This document shows, piece after piece, positions 10,702-16,450 of a DNA stretch of 28,988 nt. The translations under genes were made by a program, and so were the position numbers. Numbering within the stretch: position 1 is the stretch's first letter; each line of letters begins with the position of its first letter. Under the pieces are notes generated by a model, which worked only from the letters and a program-made list of their open reading frames with translations, did no database searches and was not told where the DNA came from. Source of the stretch: a virus; the IMG/VR virus record IMGVR_UViG_3300043427_002472, positions 1-28,988 of that record; one strand, given 5' to 3'.

Positions 10702-10882
10702 AATTTGGAAAATGATGAGTACGAAGAGCATTATACACAATGAATCCATTTGTGATTAAAATGGACAGAAACATAATCAGTCGAACAAGTGCAACCTGGT
10801 CCGCTTCTTTATCGGTCTTACCTGCCTTTTCACCTAATGACTTTGCAATGATTCTCCACAGATTATTTTTCGGTTTCTTCAT
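10649..10882 (-). CDS. small membrane protein (77 aa)
   Basis: MKKPKNNLWRIIAKSLGEKAG, an acidic-basic loop, then one membrane helix (VRLIMFLSILITNGFIVYNAL). The opening is typical of a small cyanophage membrane protein family. An alternative ATG two codons upstream (10888) overlaps the previous stop. The C-terminus (ALRTHHFPNYEIQCNLSETKEERKVQ) overlaps the next gene in another frame and may be an extension. Confidence 0.75.
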   Translation of the reverse strand: MKKPKNNLWRIIAKSLGEKAGKTDKEADQVALVRLIMFLSILITNGFIVYNALRTHHFPNYEIQCNLSETKEERKVQ

Positions 10883-11054
10883 AATCATTCACGATTTGAA
10901 TATCTTTCCATTGATCCGGATACACCAACATACAAACATCCCGGACCTTGTGCTCATAGGTTGCAACACAAATGGTAACGTACTGATTTGAAATGAATCT
11001 AATCACTCCGGTCTGTTCCTTGTACTTGACCAATAAACCCTCCGTAAATGTCAT
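10863..11054 (-). CDS. conserved small cyanophage protein (63 aa)
   Basis: MTFTEGLLVKYKEQTGVIRFIS reads as a small beta-barrel (a KOW/SH3-like start: G, V, I at strand positions). It continues YVTICVATYEHKVRDVCMLVYPDQW with an acidic end. The start at 11054 overlaps the stop of the upstream gene (TGATG). The family is common in cyanophages. An RNA- or protein-binding role is only a guess from the fold. Confidence 0.78.
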   Translation of the reverse strand: MTFTEGLLVKYKEQTGVIRFISNQYVTICVATYEHKVRDVCMLVYPDQWKDIQIVNDYEETEK

Positions 11055-11338
11055 CATACAAAACACATCTCCAGTGACGTTTTCTTCAGTGGCATTGCCG
11101 AATAAGGAGTTGTATTATCTATATGAACCTGATTGCCAATACTTTTGGAATTGACAGGGGCATAGTATTCTTTTTTCTTTAGAGAATAGAATCCCCATAT
11201 CGTTTTTGTCGGAGCACCCAGATTGTAATCAAACTTACGAGTACAACACAACCAAATACGAATCACTCTTGTATTGAATTGTTCGTACTCATAAAAGTAT
11301 TCTTTTGTGGGCGGTTTGTGTGGAAACTCGGCAATCAT
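11054..11338 (-). CDS. conserved cyanophage hypothetical protein (94 aa)
   Basis: MIAEFPHKPPTKEYFYEYEQFN opens a 94-residue, beta-rich protein with WLCCTRKFDYN, a WGFYS block and the DNTTPYSAMPL motif near the end. This last motif is familiar from cyanophage proteins, but the role is unknown. Its ATG overlaps the TGA of the preceding gene (TGATGATT). Confidence 0.75.
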   Translation of the reverse strand: MIAEFPHKPPTKEYFYEYEQFNTRVIRIWLCCTRKFDYNLGAPTKTIWGFYSLKKKEYYAPVNSKSIGNQVHIDNTTPYSAMPLKKTSLEMCFV

Positions 11339-11568
11339 CAGGTTGTAAATGCCTCCAGAATGCCGGACTCGTATTCATCAACAAGTGCAAATTTCTGGGC
11401 GTTCACCACACGTTCCATAATACGATCCGTATAGCGTTCATCAAACTGTTCCTCATTTGCAAGAATCTCAAATGCCTCGGTATCACTTCCGGCAATCAGA
11501 TTGACAATGCCACCGTATTCGGAAGAAGGAAACGGAACCCAGTAATCGACAATGTAAAGACTTTTCAT
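11338..11568 (-). CDS. conserved cyanophage hypothetical protein (76 aa)
   Basis: MKSLYIVDYWVPFPSSEYGG is highly characteristic of a small cyanophage family. The rest is an acidic helical domain with EAFEILANEEQFDERYTDRIMERVV. Its function is unknown. SD-like AAGGAGT lies upstream, at the end of the 56-residue gene. Confidence 0.8.
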   Translation of the reverse strand: MKSLYIVDYWVPFPSSEYGGIVNLIAGSDTEAFEILANEEQFDERYTDRIMERVVNAQKFALVDEYESGILEAFTT

Positions 11569-11581
11569 TTCTTAAATTAAA

Positions 11582-11752
11582 TTACTCCTTGATTTTAGCA
11601 GAATGTTGGTGACAAGTCAACTGGCGTTTGAGTTCAATCTGAATTGAAATTAAATGAGAATACAAATACTTTTGATACTCATTTCCGTGCAACAGAGATG
11701 TCAGATTATCCACCTGATCCAGTGCAAGTAAAATCTTAATTTGATCGGTCAT
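11582..11752 (-). CDS. small hypothetical protein (56 aa)
   Basis: MTDQIKILLALDQVDNLTSLLHG is a helix-loop-helix, and the middle (GNEYQKYLYSHLISIQIELKRQL) is strongly reminiscent of a common cyanophage small protein. The stop is followed after 13 bases by the ATG at 11568. Its ATG overlaps the preceding TGA (ATGA). Function unknown. Confidence 0.75.
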   Translation of the reverse strand: MTDQIKILLALDQVDNLTSLLHGNEYQKYLYSHLISIQIELKRQLTCHQHSAKIKE

Positions 11753-11952
11753 ACAAACTCCTGCAGATAATAATCAACACTGACATTCAGTTCGGATGCC
11801 TTTTTCTCAATTTCATTCTGAACAATTTCTTTGGCATTGTTTTCATATTTCAGATATGCCTGTCTACCCTCATGATAGTATTCCTCCACATCGGAATGCT
11901 TCATGAAGTCCTTGAATGCCTTGATAAACTCAAGAATGTCCTTATCGTTCAT
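11749..11952 (-). CDS. small hypothetical helical protein (67 aa)
   Basis: The start at 11952 (MNDKDILEFIKAFKDFMKHSD) overlaps the previous stop by four bases. The protein is almost entirely helical and charged, with YHEGRQAYLKYENNAKEIVQNEIEKKASEL as a probable coiled coil. No known motif is visible. Confidence 0.7.
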   Translation of the reverse strand: MNDKDILEFIKAFKDFMKHSDVEEYYHEGRQAYLKYENNAKEIVQNEIEKKASELNVSVDYYLQEFV

Positions 11953-12107
11953 TTGGCGTAACGGCAATCGGGGTGAGGTGAAGGAAGTGCGGCACATGCC
12001 TGATCATATGCTTTAAAGAGTTGTTGATCACGTTTAATCAACACTCCGTTCCACATGAGAATGGCAATGAATGCAAGAAAGATGTAGGTAACTTCTTTGG
12101 ATTTCAT
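11949..12107 (-). CDS. single-span membrane protein (52 aa)
   Basis: MKSKEVTYIFLAFIAILMWNGVLI forms an N-terminal membrane anchor, followed by a charged stretch and CAALPSPHPDCRYAK with two Cys. The end PHPDCRYAK is characteristic of a small cyanophage family. The start overlaps the upstream stop (TGATG). A spanin-like role is conceivable from the layout but I see no lipobox, so I do not claim it. Confidence 0.75.
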   Translation of the reverse strand: MKSKEVTYIFLAFIAILMWNGVLIKRDQQLFKAYDQACAALPSPHPDCRYAK

Positions 12108-12355
12108 CAGCAGGCACCTGCCATAGGGTTGACATTCTTCACTTCGGTATTGAATCCGGTCACTTCCCAACCCATACCAATACGCTCTTCCATCTCACGC
12201 TCAAAGTCACGTTTGGTGATACACTTGTAAGACATGGTATCCACACCCTGAAACTTCAGCACCTTGAACACAAACTGAGTGCTGTCTTTGATGGGATAGT
12301 AATCAACGGTCATGGAAGGTTTGCCGTCGATCTTGGAAATGCAGGACAGTTGCAC
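12107..12355 (-). CDS. conserved cyanophage protein with GTG start (82 aa)
   Basis: The gene is taken from GTG at 12355, because the conserved family C leader (TATAATACAAAGGTAATCAA) positions this codon as in the other two units of the family. A start at the internal ATG (12313) would lose CISKIDGKPS, which looks conserved. The 82-residue protein continues MTVDYYPIKDSTQF and YKCITKRDFEREMEERIGMGWEVTGF. The function is unknown. Confidence 0.72.
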   Translation of the reverse strand: MQLSCISKIDGKPSMTVDYYPIKDSTQFVFKVLKFQGVDTMSYKCITKRDFEREMEERIGMGWEVTGFNTEVKNVNPMAGAC

Positions 12356-12364
12356 GGGGCGCTC

Positions 12365-12386
12365 CGTTGATTACCTTTGTATTATA
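12365..12386 (-). promoter_or_regulatory. family C promoter/leader
   Basis: Minus-strand TATAAT (12381-12386), ACAAAGGTAATCAACG. It is shared with 13585-13606 and 15915-15936. The leader carries the SD-like AAAGG. Confidence 0.7.
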
Positions 12387-12388
12387 GG

Positions 12389-12601
12389 TCAGAAGGACGG
12401 CACGACATCGTACCGTAGACCAGTTTGCGAAGTGTCCACCTGCTCCCAGAGGGCATGAAGTTTGTCATACAGTGCCGGAACACTTCCGTAGTCTTTTGCA
12501 AGATAAATTTCGTCAATACTCTCCAGATTCTGCAGTGCCGACAGGAGAATACCTAACTCATGTGCATTTAGATTTACACTAATTTCTGCTTTTTTCTTCA
12601 T
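12389..12601 (-). CDS. conserved small cyanophage protein (70 aa)
   Basis: MKKKAEISVNLNAHELGILLSAL is a beta strand and a helix, followed by IDEIYLAKDYGSVPALYDKLHALWEQ, a common cyanophage pattern. Last gene of the operon that starts at 13573. Its TGA is directly followed by the -10 box of the next unit. A degenerate GTGCC arm encodes VVPSF at the end. Confidence 0.75.
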   Translation of the reverse strand: MKKKAEISVNLNAHELGILLSALQNLESIDEIYLAKDYGSVPALYDKLHALWEQVDTSQTGLRYDVVPSF

Positions 12602-12807
12602 ATACCTTTTAGAATAAGACGTTCGGACAAACACATTGTCAATTCGGCGGATACTTGCACATCCACATCACCAAGTTTAGCATGAATTGCATCAGGAATC
12701 AATTCGGTCATCAGTTCAAAGAACCGCTCATCATCCATAATATAATCGGCAACATCCTTAGAGAGTGCCTCGGACAGTTTGATGATTGTAGATTGAGAGA
12801 GTGCCAT
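12598..12807 (-). CDS. small hypothetical protein (69 aa)
   Basis: MALSQSTIIKLSEALSKDVADYI, then a stretch FFELMTELIPDAIHAKLGDVDVQVSAEL. It is helical with an acidic core and ends LSERLILKGI. The ATG at 12807 follows the previous TGA by two bases. Function unknown. Confidence 0.7.
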   Translation of the reverse strand: MALSQSTIIKLSEALSKDVADYIMDDERFFELMTELIPDAIHAKLGDVDVQVSAELTMCLSERLILKGI

Positions 12808-12809
12808 AA

Positions 12810-12977
12810 TCAAACAGGAGTGACTTCAACAGAACGGATCAGATTAGTGCGGTCTTGTGCCAAATAATCATCGGCAATTTTACCACAGGAAGAACGTGAA
12901 CGAATCAGTTTTTCCTCAAACAGATTCTCATCTTCATCAGGAACCCAATACTCAATCACCATGCGATAGTTGTTCAT
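12810..12977 (-). CDS. small hypothetical protein (55 aa)
   Basis: MNNYRMVIEYWVPDEDENLF opens a beta-alpha protein of 55 residues with KLIRSRSSCGKIADDYLAQD and a strand NLIRSVEVTPV at the end. Both ends overlap or touch neighbouring genes, so it is a coupled operon member. It has no recognised motif. Confidence 0.7.
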   Translation of the reverse strand: MNNYRMVIEYWVPDEDENLFEEKLIRSRSSCGKIADDYLAQDRTNLIRSVEVTPV

Positions 12978-13186
12978 TTGCGAGGAAACTTCAGGTTGTA
13001 CTTGGAAATCAGAAGATCACGGACAAGTTCACGATCAATACTATCACCACAGAACTCCTCATTCTTGATTTGAAGAATCTGAATGATGTCGTTGGTTGCC
13101 TGCTGAATCAGAGGCAGAGTTGCACCCATCGGATAGATGCCTTGAGGACCGTAGAAAGAAAGAACGTAATCGTAGAATTCAGTCAT
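12974..13186 (-). CDS. conserved cyanophage hypothetical protein (70 aa)
   Basis: MTEFYDYVLSFYGPQGIYPMGAT and SIDRELVRDLLISKYNL are characteristic of a cyanophage family of about 70 residues. The middle is a helix (LIQQATNDIIQIL). Function unknown. ATGA overlaps link it to both neighbours. Confidence 0.78.
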   Translation of the reverse strand: MTEFYDYVLSFYGPQGIYPMGATLPLIQQATNDIIQILQIKNEEFCGDSIDRELVRDLLISKYNLKFPRK

Positions 13187-13356
13187 TTTGGAATACAGAA
13201 TGCAGAGTAATTACCACCAACATAACCGCTAATCCATTTACCTCCATTGGAAATACAATTCACCTTATCCTGATGAATTCCGTTTGCAATCAGAATAAAC
13301 AGACCAACAAACAGAAGAATCACAAGAACAGGTTTTACAATGTCTTCGTCAATCAT
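13183..13356 (-). CDS. small membrane protein with a C-terminal Cys pair (57 aa)
   Basis: MIDEDIVKPVLVILLFVGLFILIANG is an N-terminal membrane helix (about 8-26). The short outer part NCISNGGKWISG...FCIPK has two Cys that could form a disulfide in the periplasm. The start at 13356 overlaps the stop of the preceding gene by one codon. Such one-pass proteins recur in cyanophages with unknown role. Confidence 0.72.
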   Translation of the reverse strand: MIDEDIVKPVLVILLFVGLFILIANGIHQDKVNCISNGGKWISGYVGGNYSAFCIPK

Positions 13357-13357
13357 T

Positions 13358-13573
13358 TCAGTTACCATCAGCAATGTCGTTGAGAATGCGGCGGGCAAAC
13401 TTCATAAAGTCGTATGAAGTTACAGTTTCAGTTTTACCGTGATCGAAGCAATAACCATCAAGCAGTTCAGATTGATTGTAGGTGTTGACAATCAGCAGGC
13501 AGGCATCATACAGTGCCGCCTGGTGCTCTTCCTTGGATCGAAACTGAATGGCGTTGTAGGAGGGGAGAGTCAC
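13358..13573 (-). CDS. hypothetical protein with GTG start (71 aa)
   Basis: The GTG at 13573 is chosen because it is the first in-frame start after the family C leader. The protein reads (M)TLPSYNAIQFRSKEEHQAALYDACLLIV and SYDFMKFARRILNDIADGN, a mostly helical domain. It is the first gene of the 13573-12389 operon. Function unknown. Confidence 0.68.
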   Translation of the reverse strand: MTLPSYNAIQFRSKEEHQAALYDACLLIVNTYNQSELLDGYCFDHGKTETVTSYDFMKFARRILNDIADGN

Positions 13574-13584
13574 GGTCGGGGTTC

Positions 13585-13606
13585 CGTTGATTACCTTGTA
13601 ATTATA
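13585..13606 (-). promoter_or_regulatory. family C promoter/leader
   Basis: Minus-strand TATAAT (13601-13606), TACAAGGTAATCAACG. The stop codon of the SprT-like gene is the TAA inside this TATAAT. Confidence 0.7.
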
Positions 13607-14078
13607 CTGCCCTCAGCAGGCGGTTCGGAAACCAGTGTGCCACCTCTTGAACTGGCACATCCTGCTTCTCCTGCAGGTACTCCAGATATAGCGTCTCTTC
13701 CTGTTCCCGTGCCTCTATTTCGTGTGGTTGATGCCAATACTCGTAATTTTCAACCGGTTCTTTAGAATAACACAATTTTCCGTAACGCATCCGCAGCGAA
13801 CCTGCCACCCATTGGCGCAGGTGGGTCAGTTCGTGCAAAAGAGTTTGTATATACAACTCCTCATCCATATGAGTCTGAAGTTCAATCAAAAACTCACGGG
13901 GGCGTTGAGTTTCTCCAGATACATCACAATAACCATAGGCACCCTCACGCTTCATTCCACGATGCAGAATTTCTACATCAATCTTATGGCGTGGAAGAAA
14001 CTTATTCAGAAACCAAAAGGTAACGTCCTCACAGAGGCGCTTAGAATAACCGTATCCAGAATGCGTGACGTAAGACAT
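13602..14078 (-). CDS. SprT-like zinc metalloprotease-type protein (158 aa)
   Basis: The HExxH zinc-binding motif HELTH (82-86) sits in YIQTLLHELTHLRQWVAG, the active helix of SprT/Wss1-type metallopeptidases. EARE (about 125-128) could supply a third ligand. The enzyme would hydrolyse proteins, perhaps DNA-protein crosslinks as SPRTN does, but no substrate is evident here. The last 20 residues are encoded across the GTGCC repeat (VPVQEVAH) and into the -10 box of the next unit. The start at 14078 is preferred; an in-frame upstream codon (14099) would add seven residues. Confidence 0.72.
   Translation of the reverse strand: MSYVTHSGYGYSKRLCEDVTFWFLNKFLPRHKIDVEILHRGMKREGAYGYCDVSGETQRPREFLIELQTHMDEELYIQTLLHELTHLRQWVAGSLRMRYGKLCYSKEPVENYEYWHQPHEIEAREQEETLYLEYLQEKQDVPVQEVAHWFPNRLLRAV
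13637..13658 (-). repeat. GTGCC...GGCAC palindrome, copy 10 (translated)
   Basis: GTGCCACCT and AACTGGCAC around CTTG, read in frame as Val-Pro-Val-Gln-Glu-Val-Ala in the SprT-like protein. Confidence 0.7.
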
Positions 14079-14126
14079 TGACCCCAGTGCAAAAACCAAA
14101 TGAACGAAGAAATGAAGACAAATTTA

Positions 14127-14219
14127 TCAGTTTTGGTCATTATCTGTTGAATGTAGACAGTAATTAAAGTACAATGCAAATGACGCCAATCCTAACCACC
14201 AGAGAAAAATTGTAATCAT
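14127..14219 (-). CDS. very small membrane peptide (30 aa)
   Basis: MITIFLWWLGLASFALYFNY is a full membrane helix with a short polar tail (CLHSTDNDQN). The ATG is two bases after the stop of the secreted-protein gene. Phage micro-membrane peptides of this kind are common, and its role is unknown. It is weak evidence on its own but fits the operon spacing. Confidence 0.5.
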   Translation of the reverse strand: MITIFLWWLGLASFALYFNYCLHSTDNDQN

Positions 14220-14221
14220 AA

Positions 14222-14641
14222 TCAGCAGGCGAATGCAAGTCCTCCAAGTGATGCTCCGAGAGCAGTTGCCCAACCACGATTGTTGGAATTATTAGGAGTG
14301 CTAGTCATAGAGCGTCCAATTGCTCCTCCAAGTGTAGCACCTAACAGAGTCCGAACTGGATTGCAGTTAGGGTTTGTTGCCCTTCCAACATAACCATTTC
14401 CTCCACCATAATATCCATTATTATATTGATTAGGGTTCCAACTACCACCGGCAACTTGATTGCAAGGAACATTATAGGATTGAGTCTGAACTCCACCCGG
14501 ATAATAGTTTCCGTACTGATCATAACCACCAGGAACATATACTTCCTGATATTGAGTACAGACTCCGTAGTTATTCACTTGCTGTGCCATCACGGGCATC
14601 GGAGCAAACAAAAGTGTAGAGAGAAGAAGAAGTTTTTTCAT
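14222..14641 (-). CDS. secreted Gly/Asn/Tyr-rich protein (139 aa)
   Basis: There is a clear Sec signal peptide, MKKLLLLSTLLFAPMPVMA, with predicted cleavage before QQ (about residue 20). The mature part is rich in Tyr, Asn and Gly (YDQYGNYYPGG, NQYNNGYYGGGNG) and has a C-terminal glycine-zipper-like hydrophobic stretch (LLGATLGGAIG and ALGASLGGLAFAC). Four Cys could form disulfides. Such proteins in phage usually act at the cell envelope, and no specific activity is claimed. The ATG lies just after the preceding gene's stop. Confidence 0.75.
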   Translation of the reverse strand: MKKLLLLSTLLFAPMPVMAQQVNNYGVCTQYQEVYVPGGYDQYGNYYPGGVQTQSYNVPCNQVAGGSWNPNQYNNGYYGGGNGYVGRATNPNCNPVRTLLGATLGGAIGRSMTSTPNNSNNRGWATALGASLGGLAFAC

Positions 14642-14644
14642 TGA

Positions 14645-15115
14645 TCAGCGAGCATACAGATAAGAACCTGCCCAATCAGCATTCTCAAACAACCATTCAC
14701 GCTGCTCAATGATGCGAAGGTCATAACGAACACCTTTGGCAGGAGATTTCCAACTGGCAGACTTATAAACTTCACCAGTCTTCTTATCTATAAAAGCGTG
14801 AACCGAACGAGAACCATTGGCATTCATAATGATCTTATGATACTTTCTACCAGTCTCAGGGTAGAATTCATAATCACAAGTACCTTGCTTCAGTTTAGCA
14901 ATACATTCTTCGTGGTAATCTGCACTACCACTATAAAAAGTAATAGCAGGATTTTCTTCACACAACTCAATGTTACGCTCATGATGTCGAATAGAGTAAT
15001 CAATGAAGTTCTGACGCAGTGCCTCACAAAGGGCGTAGGTGTGCCCCAGAACGGCAGTGGCGATGTCTTTCCGTGCCTCAGCAGCAGCGGCGTAGTCAGC
15101 AAAGGTGGTTGTCAT
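14645..15115 (-). CDS. conserved cyanophage hypothetical protein (156 aa)
   Basis: The 156-residue protein contains FYSGSADYHEE, FYPETGRKYHKII and VHAFIDKKTGEVYKSASWKSPAKGVRYDL, a set of beta-hairpin blocks I recognise from many cyanophage genomes. It ends ADWAGSYLYAR. It is not assigned to an enzyme class. The gene is first in the 15115-13602 operon. The start is 24 bases after TATAAT. Confidence 0.8.
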   Translation of the reverse strand: MTTTFADYAAAAEARKDIATAVLGHTYALCEALRQNFIDYSIRHHERNIELCEENPAITFYSGSADYHEECIAKLKQGTCDYEFYPETGRKYHKIIMNANGSRSVHAFIDKKTGEVYKSASWKSPAKGVRYDLRIIEQREWLFENADWAGSYLYAR

Positions 15116-15137
15116 TGGGTTTGTTGCGTATGAAGGT

Positions 15138-15143
15138 ATTATA
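15138..15143 (-). promoter_or_regulatory. -10 box of the 15115-13602 operon
   Basis: TATAAT on the minus strand with leader ACCTTCATACGCAACAAACC before the ATG. A GGGCACTCCAGA/TCTGGATGCCC stem (about 15143-15169) lies between it and the repeat at 15174. Confidence 0.6.
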
Positions 15144-15173
15144 GGGCATCCAGAGGGGTCTGGAGTGCCCTGT

Positions 15174-15194
15174 GTGCCAGTTACTGAACTGTCC
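15174..15194 (-). repeat. GTGCC...GGCAC palindrome, copy 11 (degenerate)
   Basis: GTGCCAGTT on the left and AACTGTCC on the right, around the TAA stop of the gene at 15181. Confidence 0.6.
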
Positions 15195-15339
15195 TAGGAG
15201 CAGGAAGTTTGGGTGCATTCATTTCTACAGTAGTTTTCTGTAGGTTAAGCATCATACCATCTAAAGCACCAGCAACCGGACTAAATCCAATGGTGGAAAC
15301 AATAATTCCGAAAATAGTCCCGGAAATAAAGTTAATCAT
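15181..15339 (-). CDS. small hypothetical protein (52 aa)
   Basis: MINFISGTIFGIIVSTIGFS is hydrophobic and probably a membrane segment, followed by LDGMMLNLQKTTVEMNAPKLPAP. It resembles cyanophage one-pass proteins. Its ATG overlaps the stop of the gene at 15336, and its stop is in the GTGCC repeat. Confidence 0.7.
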   Translation of the reverse strand: MINFISGTIFGIIVSTIGFSPVAGALDGMMLNLQKTTVEMNAPKLPAPRTVQ

Positions 15340-15458
15340 TTTCGAATTTCAACAGTGCTTTTCAAGAGTTCATCATACTTCTTTTTATTATGATAACTGA
15401 GAACAATATCGGCAACACAATAACCGAAGGCAAAACCTGCCATAATAGTAGTAACCAT
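15336..15458 (-). CDS. small membrane-type protein (40 aa)
   Basis: MVTTIMAGFAFGYCVADIVLS is a hydrophobic helix with a basic tail (YHNKKKYDELLKSTVEIRK). Its ATG lies 16 bases after the stop of the 143-residue gene, and it overlaps the next start by four bases (ATGA). Function unknown. Confidence 0.68.
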   Translation of the reverse strand: MVTTIMAGFAFGYCVADIVLSYHNKKKYDELLKSTVEIRK

Positions 15459-15473
15459 AATTAGTCTCCAGAA

Positions 15474-15905
15474 TTAAACAGCAAGAGCAGCAGAAGGAAT
15501 CTCAGCAATAGTGGGCATAGTGTTCTCTTCAAATTCATGACGATCCCAGCACACCCATTCACCGTTCAGAGTATAAAGATAGGCATACTCTTCACCTTCT
15601 GCAAGGTAATCATAACGATTGGCATCAAGGCGAGGAGGGCAATCCTCACCGCGCTGAGAATAATACATCGGACCGTACTTCTTCACGGTGCAATCATCAT
15701 TCTCATCACGTTTTGCGTCCCAAACTTCATCGGTCCAGCAGCAAGACATATCACCACCATCAATCAGTTCGGCAGCAAGTTCTTTGCTATTGTAGTGAGT
15801 GTTCAGGATACGACCCAACCATTCGGGATAACCATCCCAGTGATGGTAGGAAGACAGAACAGAACCGTCAGAGAGTTCAAGACCAATGCGAGAGCGGGTT
15901 GCCAT
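15474..15905 (-). CDS. conserved phage protein of the MATRSRIG type (143 aa)
   Basis: MATRSRIGLELSDGSVLSSYHHWDGYPEWLGRIL is one of the commonest small phage motifs (tyrosine/tryptophan-rich beta domain with YCHWDGYPE-like core). The middle carries a Cys-rich segment (MSCCWTDEVWD). The end is acidic, with EYAYLYTLNGEWVCWDRHEF. Its role is not known to me. First gene of the 15905-15181 operon, with a family C promoter. Confidence 0.85.
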   Translation of the reverse strand: MATRSRIGLELSDGSVLSSYHHWDGYPEWLGRILNTHYNSKELAAELIDGGDMSCCWTDEVWDAKRDENDDCTVKKYGPMYYSQRGEDCPPRLDANRYDYLAEGEEYAYLYTLNGEWVCWDRHEFEENTMPTIAEIPSAALAV

Positions 15906-15914
15906 GAGGCGTTT

Positions 15915-15936
15915 CGTTGATTACCTTGTTATTATA
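15915..15936 (-). promoter_or_regulatory. family C promoter/leader
   Basis: Minus-strand TATAAT (15931-15936), AACAAGGTAATCAACG. The stop of the methyltransferase-like gene is the TAA within TATAAT. Confidence 0.7.
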
Positions 15937-16450
15937 GAGTATCCTGCTGGGCGTGGAAGGTGCCTTGTGCCACTTCCTCAACTGGCACCCACTGATACGG
16001 AAATTTGATAGGTTGATCGAAAAAATATTCAATTTCAGGATGTAAGGCATCACATCTAAGGAAATTACCTTTTTTCAAGATATTCTTACCAGAAGAATCC
16101 ATAACATCTTCGGCATCACCAAAAATAGGATTAATTAAAACTAATTTATAGCAAATGTCACATACATTCAATCTATGACACATTTCATAAAAATTATCTT
16201 CCATATATTCAACACCATAGATGTTGCATAATGGTACACCCCTCTCAATCAGGGGTATAAGTAGATTTCCTGTGCCAGCACAAAAATCTATCCAGGTCTT
16301 ATCTGGATCAAATGCTTCAGAAGGAACTTGATCTAGAATTTCATTGACAAGAGATAGAGGAGTGAAAACTTCTCCAGTTTCATCAATCCGAGATTGATCT
16401 CTATCAATCTCGGATCCTGTATTTTTATTATGCTCATTAATTTTAGACAT
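15932..16450 (-). CDS. small methyltransferase-like protein, degenerate motif IV (172 aa)
   Basis: It starts MSKINEHNKNTGSEIDRD. The GEVFTPLSLVNEIL stretch (26-39) matches motif X, and WIDFCAGTGNLL (53-64) matches motif I (SAM binding) of N6-adenine methyltransferases. YGVEYMEDN (78-86) fits motif II. Motif IV, normally NPPY/F, is NPIF (107-110), and the protein ends shortly after, so it probably lacks full activity. It may bind SAM or act as a partner of the 426-residue methyltransferase. ATG overlaps the TAA of that gene by one base, so the two are coupled. Final residues come from the GTGCC repeat (VPVEEVAQ). Confidence 0.7.
   Translation of the reverse strand: MSKINEHNKNTGSEIDRDQSRIDETGEVFTPLSLVNEILDQVPSEAFDPDKTWIDFCAGTGNLLIPLIERGVPLCNIYGVEYMEDNFYEMCHRLNVCDICYKLVLINPIFGDAEDVMDSSGKNILKKGNFLRCDALHPEIEYFFDQPIKFPYQWVPVEEVAQGTFHAQQDTL
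15967..15988 (-). repeat. GTGCC...GGCAC palindrome, copy 12 (translated)
   Basis: GTGCCACTT and AACTGGCAC around CCTC, read as Val-Pro-Val-Glu-Glu-Val-Ala near the end of the small methyltransferase-like protein. Confidence 0.7.

Noticed and set aside
14006-14140. 44-codon minus-strand frame overlapping the SprT-like gene (MTKTDKFVFISSFIWFLHW)
   Set aside because: It has a hydrophobic N-terminus but runs far into a well-supported gene in another frame. It could be a real micro-membrane gene, but I cannot support it.
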